Shown here: piece by piece, positions 1 through 9,020 of the stretch
Position numbering within the stretch: position 1 is the first letter of the stretch
Layout: the number at the start of each line of letters is the position of its first letter
Assembly (NCBI RefSeq): GCF_900115005.1
Contig: NZ_FOUY01000026.1
Location: 39,286-103,285 of the forward strand
Reading direction: 5' to 3'
Length of the DNA stretch: 64,000 nucleotides
Source of the DNA: Pseudonocardia ammonioxydans
Lineage (GTDB): Bacteria > Actinomycetota > Actinomycetes > Mycobacteriales > Pseudonocardiaceae
Program-made: the position numbers and the translations under genes
The notes under the pieces: model-generated
Told to the model about the DNA's origin: nothing
Seen by the model: the letters and a program-made list of their open reading frames with translations, nothing else
The model's database searches: none

Positions 1-2
1 AC

Positions 3-791
3 GGCGCCGTCTACGTCTCGGTCGGGTCCACCGGCAACATCTCGGTCGAGGACCTGTCCGCGACACCGCCGCGGGCGTCGATCCTGCGGGTGCCGCCCGG
101 CGGCGGACCGGCCGAGCCGTTCGCGGTCGGCGTCCGCAACGGGACCGGGCTGGCGGTCGCACCGGACGGCGCGGTCTGGTCCGCGGTCAACGGCCGGGAC
201 AACGTCCCCTACCCCTACGACCGGCCCTACGGCGACGCCTCCGGCTCCTCGCTGGGCCAGGTGATCGACGCCTACGTCAGCGACCACCCCGCCGAGCCGC
301 TCGCCCGGCTCACCGCAGGCCGCAACCTGGGCTGGCCGTACTGCAACCCGGACCCGGACACCGAGCCCGGCGTGGCGGGCAGCCCGCAGGACCTCGCGGA
401 CGTGCCGCTGGTCGCCGACGCCGAGATGAACCCGGGCGGTCGCGAGCTCGACTGCACGACCCTGGCACCGATGGAGCAGTCGTTCCCGGCGCACTCGGCG
501 CCGCTGGGCCTGTCGTTCACCTCCGGCGTGCTCCCCGGCCCCTACGCCGACGGCGCGCTCGCCGGAGTGCACGGGTCGTGGAACGCCGACCCGCCGGTGG
601 CGCCCGAGGTGTCGTTCTTCCCGTACCGCGGGGGCGCCATGGGCCCGCAGCAGACCCTGGTCGGGGGCTTCCAGGACCCGTCCGGGGCGCGCTGGGGGCG
701 CCCGGTCGCCGCGGTCGCCGGGCCCGACGGCGCCGTGTACATCACCGACGACGACGCCGGCGCGGTCTACCGGCTGGCCCCGCCCGCGTGA
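3..791 (+). CDS. PQQ-dependent sugar dehydrogenase-like protein (glucose/sorbosone dehydrogenase family), 3' part
   Basis: The reading frame is open from the window edge, so the true start lies upstream and only the C-terminal ~262 residues are seen. The visible part has the beta-propeller repeats of the glucose/sorbosone dehydrogenase family: NGTGLAVAPDG, GRNLGWPYCNPD, HSAPLGLSFTSG, GVHGSWNADPP and AGPDGAVYITDD. These proteins are usually exported and oxidise aldose sugars or sorbosone with PQQ. The signal peptide cannot be seen here. A GTG at 90 is an internal Val and not a start, because family sequence continues upstream of it. The stop is followed by mtnA after 52 bases. Substrate and cofactor are inferred from the family only. 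Confidence 0.75.
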   Translation, partial: GAVYVSVGSTGNISVEDLSATPPRASILRVPPGGGPAEPFAVGVRNGTGLAVAPDGAVWSAVNGRDNVPYPYDRPYGDASGSSLGQVIDAYVSDHPAEPLARLTAGRNLGWPYCNPDPDTEPGVAGSPQDLADVPLVADAEMNPGGRELDCTTLAPMEQSFPAHSAPLGLSFTSGVLPGPYADGALAGVHGSWNADPPVAPEVSFFPYRGGAMGPQQTLVGGFQDPSGARWGRPVAAVAGPDGAVYITDDDAGAVYRLAPPA

Positions 792-843
792 GCGGTACCG
801 TCGGCCCCGGTGCCGGCACGGCACCGACCGGCGAGGAGGGGCG

Positions 844-1893
844 ATGCGGATCGTGGACTGGGCCGACGACGCCGAGGGCGGCCCGGCCGTCGTCCTGATC
901 GACCAGCGGGCCCTGCCGCAGCGCACCGACCAGCTGCACCTGGGCACCGTCGACGAGGTCATCGACGCCGTCCGCTCGCTGGCCGTGCGGGGCGCACCGA
1001 GCCTGGGTATCACCGGTGCCTACGCGGTCGCGCTGGCCGCGCACCGGCACGGCACCGCCACACCCGACGCCCGGGCCGCCGTCCGGGCCGACGCGGAGCG
1101 GATCGCGACCGCCCGCCCCACCGCCGTCCCGCTCTCGCTCGGCGCCCGGCGGGCGCTGTCCGCGCTGGCGGGCGGCCCCGCGGCCGTGCTCGCCGAGGCA
1201 CGCGCAGTCGCCGCCGAGGCCGCCGAGGTGCACGCGGCCGCCGCCGGCCGGGCCGCCGACGAGGTGCTGCGGCACTGCGGTCCCGGCCCGGTGCGTGCGC
1301 TCACGATCTGCAACACCGGCCCGCTCGCCACCGGCGCCGTCGGCACCGCGCTCGGCGCGATCGTCGAGCTGCACGGGCGCGGGGCGCTGGCGGAGGCGCT
1401 GGCCTGCGAGACGCGGCCGCTGCTGCAGGGCGCGCGGCTGACCGTGTGGGAGCTGGCGCGCGCCGGGGTGCCGCACCGGCTGTGCGTGGACTCCGCGGGC
1501 CCGGCCGCGATCGCGAACGGCCTGGTGGACGTGGTGCTCGCCGGCGCCGACCGGATCGCCGCGAACGGCGACGTCGCCAACAAGATCGGGACCTACATGC
1601 TGGCCTGCGCCGCGGCCCGCTCCGGGGTGCCGTTCATGATCGTCGCGCCGGAGGAGACGATCGACCCGGGCACGCCGACCGGGGCGGACATCGTCGTCGA
1701 GGAGCGGCCGGGCGACGAGGTGCGCGAGCACGCCGGGACGCCGATGACGCTGCCCGGCACCCCGGTCTACAACCCGGCGTTCGACGTCACCCCGGCCGAG
1801 CTGGTGACCGCGATCGTCACCGAGTCCCGGGCGTGGGCGCCGTCGCCCGCACCTTCCGCGCCTGCACCGCGAACCGCCGCAGCGCCTCGCTGA
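844..1893 (+). CDS. mtnA: S-methyl-5-thioribose-1-phosphate isomerase
   Basis: The 349-residue protein has the usual length of MtnA, which isomerises 5-methylthioribose-1-phosphate to methylthioribulose-1-phosphate in salvage of methylthioadenosine. The eIF2B/MtnA fold is recognised from GAPSLGITGAYAVA near the N-terminus, the catalytic-cysteine segment TICNTGPLATG and the aspartate segment GADRIAANGDVANKIGTY. The ATG at 844 follows GAGGAGGGGCG, a strong ribosome-binding site. The last ~77 bases overlap the 3' end of the opposite-strand aldolase gene, and the final Ala/Pro-rich residues look like a poorly conserved tail. The facing aldolase probably uses the product of this enzyme. Confidence 0.92.
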   Translation: MRIVDWADDAEGGPAVVLIDQRALPQRTDQLHLGTVDEVIDAVRSLAVRGAPSLGITGAYAVALAAHRHGTATPDARAAVRADAERIATARPTAVPLSLGARRALSALAGGPAAVLAEARAVAAEAAEVHAAAAGRAADEVLRHCGPGPVRALTICNTGPLATGAVGTALGAIVELHGRGALAEALACETRPLLQGARLTVWELARAGVPHRLCVDSAGPAAIANGLVDVVLAGADRIAANGDVANKIGTYMLACAAARSGVPFMIVAPEETIDPGTPTGADIVVEERPGDEVREHAGTPMTLPGTPVYNPAFDVTPAELVTAIVTESRAWAPSPAPSAPAPRTAAAPR

Positions 1894-2494
1894 CCTCCGC
1901 CGCGGACAGCAGCCGCGGCTCGCCGACGGCACGGGCGCGCAGCCACACGTCGCACAGCCACTCCAGCTGGCGGGCACCGTCGTAGGCCTCGGCGAGGGTG
2001 TGCCCGACGACCAGGGTGCCGTGGTGGGCCAGGACGACGCCGGTCCCCACCCCCAGCGCCGCCATCGCGTTCTCGACCAGCTCGTCACTGCCGAACGGGG
2101 CGTAGTCGGCCACCTGCACGCTGCCGCCGAACATCGCGATCTGGTAGTGCACCGGCGGGACGTCGCGGCGCAGCAGCGACAGGGCCACCGCGGCGGGCGA
2201 GTGCGTGTGGACCACGGCGCCGGTGCCCGCGCGGGTCTGCGCGGCCAGGTGCAGCGGCAGCTCGCTGGTCGGCTCCCGGGAGCCCGCCACGACCGCGCCG
2301 TCGCCGGTCACGAGCACGACGTCGTCGGGGGTCATCGTCTCGTAGTCCACCCCGGACGGCGTGACGGCGATCAGGTCACCGGTGCGCACCGAGAGGTTCC
2401 CGGACGTGCCGACCACCAGGCCGTCGCGCACCATCCGGCGCGACCAGCGGCACAGGGCCTCGCGGGCGGCGTCGTGATCGGTGTCTGCGGGCAT
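1817..2494 (-). CDS. Class II aldolase/adducin family protein (MtnB- or Ald2-like)
   Basis: A 225-residue zinc aldolase/epimerase-fold protein. It has the substrate-phosphate motif GTSGNLS, TPSGVDY, the Glu of SELPLH, the zinc pair in VHTHS and the third His in AHHGTL, all at family spacing. The family includes L-fuculose-phosphate aldolase, methylthioribulose-1-phosphate dehydratase (MtnB) and the Ald2 aldolase of the DHAP shunt, which splits methylthioribulose-1-phosphate to DHAP and an aldehyde. The convergent, tail-overlapping mtnA points to methylthioribulose-1-phosphate as substrate. Dehydratase and aldolase cannot be told apart by motifs alone, but no other mtn genes (mtnC, mtnD) are seen nearby, which slightly favours an aldolase. 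Start is the ATG at 2494. Confidence 0.8.
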   Translation of the reverse strand: MPADTDHDAAREALCRWSRRMVRDGLVVGTSGNLSVRTGDLIAVTPSGVDYETMTPDDVVLVTGDGAVVAGSREPTSELPLHLAAQTRAGTGAVVHTHSPAAVALSLLRRDVPPVHYQIAMFGGSVQVADYAPFGSDELVENAMAALGVGTGVVLAHHGTLVVGHTLAEAYDGARQLEWLCDVWLRARAVGEPRLLSAAEVSEALRRFAVQARKVRATAPTPGTR

Positions 2495-2572
2495 GGGTTC
2501 ATCATGACCGCACCGCCGCCGGCGGGCCCAGACCCTCTTTCGCGCGGGCGGGCTCTGCCATGATCTGCGGCC

Positions 2573-4246
2573 ATGGACACCCGCGCCGATGCCGTGGTGG
2601 TCGGGGCCGGGCTCGCCGGCCTGGTCGCCGCCGCCGAACTCGCCGACGCCGGCCGCTCGGTGCTCGTGCTGGACCAGGAACCGGAGCAGAACCTGGGCGG
2701 GCAGGCGTTCTGGTCCCTCGGCGGGCTGTTCCTGGTCGACACCCCGGAGCAGCGGCGCACCGGGATCCGGGACTCGGCCGACCTGGCGCTGTCGGACTGG
2801 CTCGGCTCGGCGGCGTTCGACCGCGGGGTCGACGACCCGGCGGGCGACGACTTCTGGGCCCGCCAGTGGGCCACCGCGTACGTGCACTTCGCGGCCGGGG
2901 AGAAGCGGGCGTGGCTGCACGCGCAGGGCGTGCGGTGGCTGCCCGTCGTCGGCTGGGCCGAACGCGGCGGCCACCTCGCCGACGGCCACGGCAACTCGGT
3001 CCCGCGCTTCCACCTCACCTGGGGCACCGGCCCCGGCGTGCTCGAGCCGTTCGTGCGCCGGGTGCGCGCGCACGAGGCGGCCGGGCGGATCACGCTGCGC
3101 TTCCGGCACCGGGTGGACGGCCTCACCGTCACCGACGGCACGGTGACCGGTGTGCACGGCACGGTGCTGGCCCCGGACGCCGCCCCGCGCGGGGTCGCCA
3201 CGAACCGCGACGCCACCGGCGGGTTCACCGTGCACGCCGGCGCCGTGCTCGTCACCTCCGGCGGGATCGGCGGCGACCACGACCTGGTGCGCGCGAACTG
3301 GCCGCAGCGGCTGGGGCCGCCGCCGGCGCACATGATCTCGGGGGTCCCGGCGCACGTCGACGGCCGGATGCTCGCCCGTACCGAGGCCGCGGGCGGGCGG
3401 GTCGTCAACCGGGACCGCATGTGGCACTACACCGAGGGCGTGCTCAACCACTCCCCGGTGTGGGACGACCACGGCATCCGGATCATCCCGGGCCCGTCGT
3501 CGCTGTGGCTGGACGCGACCGGCCGGCGGCTGCCCGCCCCGAACTTCCCCGGCTTCGACACGCTCGGCACGCTCGCGGCGCTGCGCGCCACCGGGCACGA
3601 GCACTCCTGGTTCGTGCTCACCCGGAAGATCATCGAGAAGGAGTTCGCGCTCTCCGGGTCCGAGCAGAACCCCGACGTCACCGGCAAGGACCTGCGCGCC
3701 ACGCTCGGACGCGTCCGTTCCGGCACACCGGCCCCGGTGGAGGCGTTCACGCAGCACGGCGCGGACTTCGTCGTCGCCGACACCCTCGACGAGCTCGTCG
3801 CCGGGATGAACCGGCTGACCGGGTCGGAGCCCGAGCTCGACGTCGAGCTGATCCGCCGCCAGGTCGTGGCCCGCGACCGCCAGCTCGACCATCCCTTCGG
3901 CAAGGACCTGCAGGTCATGGCGATCCACAACGCCCGGCGCACGCTCGGGGAGAAGCTCGCGCGCACCGCGCCGCCACACCGGCTGCTCGACCCGGCTGCG
4001 GGCCCGCTGATCGCCGTGCGGCTGCACGTGCTGACCCGCAAGACCCTCGGCGGGCTGCAGACCGACCTGTCGGGACGGGTGCTCGGTGCGGGCGGCTCGC
4101 CCGTGCCGGGGCTGTGGGCGGCCGGCGAGGTCGCCGGGTTCGGCGGCGGCGGGGTGCACGGCTACCGCGCTCTGGAGGGGACGTTCCTGGGCGGCTGCCT
4201 GTTCTCCGGGCGCCAGGCGGGGCGCGCGATCGCGCTGGCGACCTGA
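2573..4246 (+). CDS. FAD-binding dehydrogenase (fumarate reductase/ketosteroid dehydrogenase flavoprotein superfamily)
   Basis: A 557-residue flavoprotein with the N-terminal dinucleotide motif GAGLAGLVAAAELA (residues ~12-25) and the ADP-contact segment VLVLDQEPEQNLGGQAFW. The C-terminal FAD-binding block is GLWAAGEVAGFGGGGVHGYRALEG. Length and sequence fit a conserved actinobacterial family annotated only as FAD-binding dehydrogenase and related to KstD and fumarate reductase flavoproteins. The substrate is unknown. It stands alone, divergent from the aldolase gene with 78 bases between the starts, which must hold both promoters. Start is the ATG at 2573, preceded by only a weak ribosome-binding site. 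Confidence 0.8.
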   Translation: MDTRADAVVVGAGLAGLVAAAELADAGRSVLVLDQEPEQNLGGQAFWSLGGLFLVDTPEQRRTGIRDSADLALSDWLGSAAFDRGVDDPAGDDFWARQWATAYVHFAAGEKRAWLHAQGVRWLPVVGWAERGGHLADGHGNSVPRFHLTWGTGPGVLEPFVRRVRAHEAAGRITLRFRHRVDGLTVTDGTVTGVHGTVLAPDAAPRGVATNRDATGGFTVHAGAVLVTSGGIGGDHDLVRANWPQRLGPPPAHMISGVPAHVDGRMLARTEAAGGRVVNRDRMWHYTEGVLNHSPVWDDHGIRIIPGPSSLWLDATGRRLPAPNFPGFDTLGTLAALRATGHEHSWFVLTRKIIEKEFALSGSEQNPDVTGKDLRATLGRVRSGTPAPVEAFTQHGADFVVADTLDELVAGMNRLTGSEPELDVELIRRQVVARDRQLDHPFGKDLQVMAIHNARRTLGEKLARTAPPHRLLDPAAGPLIAVRLHVLTRKTLGGLQTDLSGRVLGAGGSPVPGLWAAGEVAGFGGGGVHGYRALEGTFLGGCLFSGRQAGRAIALAT

Positions 4247-4259
4247 GCGCCGGCCGGGT

Positions 4260-5108
4260 CTAGAGGAGGTCGCTGCGGCTGATCACCCCGACCAGGACGC
4301 CGTCGTCGTCGACCACCGGGACCACCCGGAACCCGCGCTGCGAGAGCAGCTGGTCGGCGTCGGCGAGCGGGTCGCCGGGGCGCACGACCTCGACGTCGTG
4401 GGTCATCACGCCCGCGACCGTGCGGGCCCGCATCATGCGCCCGCCCTCCACCGAGCCGTGCATCAGGTCCGCCTCGGAGACGATGCCGAGCAGCCGGTCG
4501 CCGTCGTCGACGACCGGGACGGCGGTGAACCGGTAGGACAGCAGCACCTCGGCGGCCTCGTCGAGCGCCAGCTCGGGCGGGATCGCGACCAGCCCGCCGT
4601 CGGTCATCACGTCGGCGACCCGCAACGAGGAGATCGGGCGGGCGCCGACCCGACCCGCGCCGCGCGGTGCCATCGCCTCCGGCAGCGGTGCGGCGGCCAC
4701 GCTGCCGCCGAGGCGCCGCGCCGCCCGGCGGAACACCCCGCCGGCGTTCCGCTGCCGGAGCAGGTCGCTGCGGGTGATCACCCCGACCACCACCCCCTTG
4801 TCGACCACGGGCACCAGGCGCAGCTCCCCGTACACCCGCATCCGGTGCGCGACGATGGACACGTTGGTGGTCGGCAGCACCGACAGGACCTGCTCGGTCA
4901 TCGCGTCACCGACCGTCGCCTCGGGCTCCCCGCGGTGGCGCAGCACGTCGACCAGGCTGATGACGCCGACCAGGGAGAAGCGCCGGTCCACCACCGGCAG
5001 GGCGGAGAAGCGGGACTCGGCCATCCGCTCCTGTGCCCGGGTCAGCGACGCGTCGGCCCAGATCGTGACGACGCGTTCGGTCATGACATCCCGCGCTCGC
5101 AGCACCAT
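4260..5108 (-). CDS. Protein with four CBS motifs (two Bateman modules)
   Basis: The 282-residue protein is almost entirely CBS domains. Four copies are visible, beginning at DVMTERVVTI, DAMTEQVLSV, DVMTDGGLVA and GVMTHDVEVV. Each ends in a GVIS/GVIT/GIVSEADLL-type strand. Pairs of CBS motifs form Bateman modules that bind adenosine nucleotides. Motifs 1-2 and 3-4 are separated by a ~45-residue Ala/Arg/Pro-rich linker. No catalytic or membrane domain is attached, so it is probably a stand-alone energy-state sensor or hypoxia/stress-type protein. I chose the ATG at 5108; an in-frame GTG at 5132 would add eight residues. Its gene ends 14 bases after the FAD dehydrogenase gene, tail to tail. Confidence 0.85.
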   Translation of the reverse strand: MVLRARDVMTERVVTIWADASLTRAQERMAESRFSALPVVDRRFSLVGVISLVDVLRHRGEPEATVGDAMTEQVLSVLPTTNVSIVAHRMRVYGELRLVPVVDKGVVVGVITRSDLLRQRNAGGVFRRAARRLGGSVAAAPLPEAMAPRGAGRVGARPISSLRVADVMTDGGLVAIPPELALDEAAEVLLSYRFTAVPVVDDGDRLLGIVSEADLMHGSVEGGRMMRARTVAGVMTHDVEVVRPGDPLADADQLLSQRGFRVVPVVDDDGVLVGVISRSDLL

Positions 5109-5163
5109 GCTCCGACGGTAGCGCCGGTGCACCCCGGCCCCGGCGTTGCAGTCCGCAAGCGTG

Positions 5164-8100
5164 TCACCCCGGCCCGGGCTCGAGGTGCCCGAACCGGTGC
5201 CGGGTCCGACTGACGGCCTGCTCGCGCAGCACCGTGAGCAGCTCGCGACGGCCGTCGGTCAGCACCGGGGTGTCCACCAGCGACGCACCGGCGTGCGCCG
5301 CGGCGACCCGCAGCGTCCGCGGCAGCGCGCCGAGGACCCGGATCCGGTCACCGGGGCGCGGGTCGAGCTCCGGACCGGCGTGCACCCCGCCAGGGACCGG
5401 GCCGGCCGGGAGGCCGGGGCCGTGCAGGTGGACGAGGACCCCGGCGGTCGCGGCGGCGAGCAGCACCCGCAGCACCTCCGCCCGGGTCGCCCCCGCACCC
5501 ACCCACAGCGTCAGCGACGGCAGCGGCCGGTAGCGGAACACGTTCGCCTCCGCGGCGATGCCGGTCGGGTCGTGCTCGGGCGCGAACTCCGCCCGCCAGG
5601 CCGCGGCGTCCGAGGCCGCCGCCCGACGCAGCCGGGCCCGGTCGGCGTCGCCCAGGTCCGCGGCCGCGGCCAGGACCCGGTCGGCGGCCCGGCCGGAGGT
5701 GTCATCGGGCCCAGCGGAGTTCAGGGCCTCGGTGGGTACCCGGTCCGGGGCGTCGTGCCAGGTCCCGAACTGGGCGACGTAGTTCGGCCCGCCCGGTTTC
5801 GCACCCGGCCCCAGCACCGAGCCCGTCCACCCACCGAACGACTGCCGTTGCACGACCGCCCCGGTGATGTGCCGGTTGACGTAGGCGTTGCCGACCTCCA
5901 CGGTCGCGCACCAGTGCGCGATCTCGTCCTCGTCGAGGGAGTGCAGGCCGCCGGTGAGCCCGAACCCGGTGCCGTTCTGCCACCGGATCGCCTCGTCCAG
6001 GTCGCGCGCCGCCATCAGCCCCAGCACCGGGCCGAAGCACTCGGTGCGGTGGAACCAGCTGCCCGGGGCGACCCACGCACGCACGCCCGGGCTCCACAGC
6101 CGCGGGCCGAGCCGCCGCGGCCGGACCAGCCACCGCTCCCCCGGCTCCAGGGTCGTCAGTGCCCGCAGCAGCTTCCCGGACGGTTCCTCGATCAGCGGCC
6201 CCATCGTCGTCGACAGGTCCGACCCGGGCCCGGGGCGCAGGGTCCGGACGGCGTCGACGAGCTGGCGGCGCAACCGCCGCCCGGTCGCCGAGCCGGTCGC
6301 GGCCGGCCCGACCAGGATCGCCAGCGACGCCGCCGAGCACTTCTGGCCGGCGTGCCCGAACGCGGACCGGACGAGGTCGGCGACGGCCAGGTCGGGGTCG
6401 GCCGCCGGGGTGATCACCAGCGCGTTCTTGCCGCTGGTCTCGGCGAGCAGGTTCAGCTCCGGACGCCAGGACCGGAACAGCGCCGCCGTGCCGGACGCGC
6501 CGGTGAGCACCACCCGGTCGACGTCGGGGTGGGTCACCAGCCGTCGTCCGGCCTCGTCCTCGTCGGCCGGGAGCAGCTGCAGCGCGTCGCGCGGGATCCC
6601 GCCGCGGTGCAGCGCGGCGACCCCGGCCTCGGCGCAGGCACGCACCTGCGGGGACGGCTTGAGCAGCGCCGGGGCGCCCGCGGCGAGCGCGGCGAGGCAG
6701 CCACCGAGCGGGATGGCGAGCGGGAAGTTCCACGGCGGGGTCACCGCGACGACGCGGTCCGGGGTGAACGGCGCCCCGGCGAGCTCGGCGGCACGCTCGG
6801 CGTAGTAGGCGGCGAAGTCGATCGCCTCGGAGATCTCCGGGTCGGCTTCGGCGACGGTCTTGCCGCCTTCGGCGAGCATCACCGCGAGCAGCGTGCCCCG
6901 GGCCGCGGCGAGCGCGCGGGCGCCGCGGTGCAGGAGCGCGGCCCGGTCCGCGGCCGGGACGTCGCGCCACCCGGAGCCGGTGGCCCGGTGCACCGCCGCA
7001 TCGACCTCGGCCGGGTCGCCGACCACCGGGACCCGCGGGACGGCGACGGTCCCGCCGGCCGCGGCCGCGGCGGCCCGGCGGGCCCACGCCCGGTTGGCCG
7101 GCCGCGCCGGATCGGTGTCGGGTTCGTTGCGGAACCCGGGCCCGGCCGGGGTGAGCGGGCCGTCCTCGCCGACCGGGGCCTCGACCGTGCGGTCCTGGGA
7201 GCGGCGCGGGCGGTCGGTGACGGTGTCGCGGTCGCGCACCGACGCCAGGAAGCGGTCCAGATAGGACTCCGGGCCGGCGGCCGTGTCCGCTGTGGCTCCG
7301 GTGGCTCCGGTGGCTGAGGTGGCGCCGGTGGCTGAGGTGGCTCCGGTGGCTGAGGTGGCGCCGGTGGCTGAGGTGGCGCCGGTGGCTCCGGCGAACAGCG
7401 CGTACAGGTAGCCCTCCGGCGAGGCGTTCTCCTCCAGCCGCCGCACCAGGTAGGACACCGCGGTGTCGAAGTCGCCGCGGTGCACGACCGGCGTGTAGAG
7501 CACCAGCTGCGACCCCGGACCGGACGCCGGCAGGTCCGCCGCGACGGCGCGGGCGAACGCCGGCGCCATCCCCTGCAGCATCTCGACGTCGATCTGGGCG
7601 CGGGCACCGCGGGCCGCCGCGAGCTCCAGGGCGAGCGCGACGTGGTGCAGGTGGTGCGAGGCGACCCCGAGGCGCAGCGGGTGGCTCCGGGCCGGGTCCC
7701 CGGCGGTCGAGTTCGCGGCGGTCGGGTTCCCGCGGGTCAGGTGTCCGCCGCCCGGGTGCCGGCCGTCGGGACCCCCGCCGATCGCCCGGTCCAGCAGGCG
7801 GACGTAGTTCGCGTCGACGTCGGACTTCGTCGGGTACGGGGCCTGCGGCCAGTCGTGGACCACGGCGTCCACCCGCTCCATCGCCAGGTTGGCCCCCTTC
7901 ACCAGCCGCACCTTGATCGGCGCGCCCCCGGCGGCGACCCGGCGGGCGGCGAACCCGCCCAGCTCGTCCAGGGCGGCGACCGAGTCCGGCAGGTAGGCCT
8001 GCAGCACGATCCCCGCGGGCAGCGCGCGCAGCTCCGGGCGGGACAGCAGCGTGGTGAACAGCGCGACGGTCAGGTCGAGGTCCTTGTACTCCTCCATGTC

Positions 8101-8793
8101 GAGGTTGACGAACACGCCCTCGGCCCGCGCCGCGCGGTAGAGCGGCAGCAACCGGGTCACCAGCCGGTCGCGGCTGCCGTCGAGGTCCCACGGCACCAGC
8201 TGGGAGGCCACCGACGACGCCTTCACCGACACGTGGTCGACGCCCGGGCGGCGCAGCAGCGCGATCGTGCGGTCCAGCCGGCGGTCCGCCTCGTCCTCCC
8301 CGAGCACGGCCTCGCCGAGCAGGTTGAGGTTCAGCCGGTGTCCCTCGGCCGCCGCGGCGGCGAGCCGGCGGTCCAGTGCGCGCCCGCCCGCGTCGACGAT
8401 CAGGTGCCCGACCAGGCGGCGTAGGCGGGCCCGGGCCGCCGGGACGACGACGTGCGGCAGCGCCGGGGCGATCCGGGCGCCGGCGCGCAGCAACAGCCGG
8501 TCGGCCCCGCCGACGAACGACGGGAGGTCCGCGCCGGGTCCGGCCAGCCGGGCCAGCGCGCGGGCCGCGACCCGGTCGTCGGCGGGCCGGGCGACGCGGT
8601 CGACGAAGCGCAGCGTGAAGTCCACCCCGCCGGGGTCGTGCATCAGGGCGGCCAGCCGGGCCGTGGCGGCGTCGGCGCCCGCCGGGCCCGTGCCGGTGGC
8701 GGTGTGGGCGCTCCAGCGACGCACCCGTTCGACGGCCCGCCCGGTCAGGGCCTCGTCGAGGTCGTGCCCGGGATCGGTGGAGTGCACGCTCAC
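5164..8793 (-). CDS. putA: Bifunctional proline dehydrogenase / L-glutamate gamma-semialdehyde dehydrogenase
   Basis: The 1209-residue PutA oxidises proline to glutamate in two steps. The N-terminal half (to ~residue 465) is the FAD proline dehydrogenase barrel, with DHVSVKASSV, VNLDMEEYKDLDL, LQAYLPDS and IKVRLVKGANL. The second half is an aldehyde dehydrogenase: TPPWNFPLAIP for NAD binding, the general-base Glu in LAETSGKNA and the catalytic Cys in GHAGQKCSAAS. The C-terminal ~170 residues are a degenerate domain usual in long PutAs. A six-residue GATSAT repeat forms the linker between the enzymes. No ribbon-helix-helix DNA-binding domain is seen, so it should not repress itself. Start is taken as the GTG at 8793. 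Confidence 0.93.
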   Translation of the reverse strand: MSVHSTDPGHDLDEALTGRAVERVRRWSAHTATGTGPAGADAATARLAALMHDPGGVDFTLRFVDRVARPADDRVAARALARLAGPGADLPSFVGGADRLLLRAGARIAPALPHVVVPAARARLRRLVGHLIVDAGGRALDRRLAAAAAEGHRLNLNLLGEAVLGEDEADRRLDRTIALLRRPGVDHVSVKASSVASQLVPWDLDGSRDRLVTRLLPLYRAARAEGVFVNLDMEEYKDLDLTVALFTTLLSRPELRALPAGIVLQAYLPDSVAALDELGGFAARRVAAGGAPIKVRLVKGANLAMERVDAVVHDWPQAPYPTKSDVDANYVRLLDRAIGGGPDGRHPGGGHLTRGNPTAANSTAGDPARSHPLRLGVASHHLHHVALALELAAARGARAQIDVEMLQGMAPAFARAVAADLPASGPGSQLVLYTPVVHRGDFDTAVSYLVRRLEENASPEGYLYALFAGATGATSATGATSATGATSATGATSATGATGATADTAAGPESYLDRFLASVRDRDTVTDRPRRSQDRTVEAPVGEDGPLTPAGPGFRNEPDTDPARPANRAWARRAAAAAAGGTVAVPRVPVVGDPAEVDAAVHRATGSGWRDVPAADRAALLHRGARALAAARGTLLAVMLAEGGKTVAEADPEISEAIDFAAYYAERAAELAGAPFTPDRVVAVTPPWNFPLAIPLGGCLAALAAGAPALLKPSPQVRACAEAGVAALHRGGIPRDALQLLPADEDEAGRRLVTHPDVDRVVLTGASGTAALFRSWRPELNLLAETSGKNALVITPAADPDLAVADLVRSAFGHAGQKCSAASLAILVGPAATGSATGRRLRRQLVDAVRTLRPGPGSDLSTTMGPLIEEPSGKLLRALTTLEPGERWLVRPRRLGPRLWSPGVRAWVAPGSWFHRTECFGPVLGLMAARDLDEAIRWQNGTGFGLTGGLHSLDEDEIAHWCATVEVGNAYVNRHITGAVVQRQSFGGWTGSVLGPGAKPGGPNYVAQFGTWHDAPDRVPTEALNSAGPDDTSGRAADRVLAAAADLGDADRARLRRAAASDAAAWRAEFAPEHDPTGIAAEANVFRYRPLPSLTLWVGAGATRAEVLRVLLAAATAGVLVHLHGPGLPAGPVPGGVHAGPELDPRPGDRIRVLGALPRTLRVAAAHAGASLVDTPVLTDGRRELLTVLREQAVSRTRHRFGHLEPGPG
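7291..7390 (-). repeat. 18-bp in-frame tandem repeat in the PutA linker
   Basis: On the + strand the unit GGTGGCTGAGGTGGCGCC is repeated about four times with small changes, flanked by related half units. It encodes a (Gly-Ala-Thr-Ser-Ala-Thr)n stretch at about residues 468-500 of PutA, between the two catalytic domains. The 18-bp period keeps the frame, so copy-number change would alter linker length only. Confidence 0.85.
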
Positions 8794-8838
8794 CCCGCAC
8801 AGTGTGGCCCCTCCGACGCCCGCCCGCGCGCCGTCGAG

Positions 8839-8876
8839 TGTCACGCAGGTGCACCCGCGCGAGCACTCACGTGACA
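8839..8876. promoter_or_regulatory. Imperfect long inverted repeat upstream of putA
   Basis: The arms TGTCACG and CGTGACA flank a 24-base centre that itself holds GTGC and GCAC in mirrored position. The element lies 46-83 bases upstream of the putA start, in the region shared with the divergent DUF4190-type gene. It could be an operator for proline control or a leader hairpin. No regulator gene is adjacent. Confidence 0.3.
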
Positions 8877-9020
8877 TTCGGCCGGTCGTGGCACGGGGTG
8901 CGGGCGTTTCTGCTGGACCGGGCGTCGCCGTGGCGGGATCATCGGCGGCAGCGCAGGCCGGTACCCATGACCCGGTACCACCTGTGACACAGCGCAGGAA
9001 CGCGACGGAGAAGGACCACC

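Noticed and set aside
5702..8866. A 1054-codon frame antisense-phase to putA on the same strand.
   Set aside because: PutA motifs are all in the other frame; this one is a shifted reading of the same DNA.
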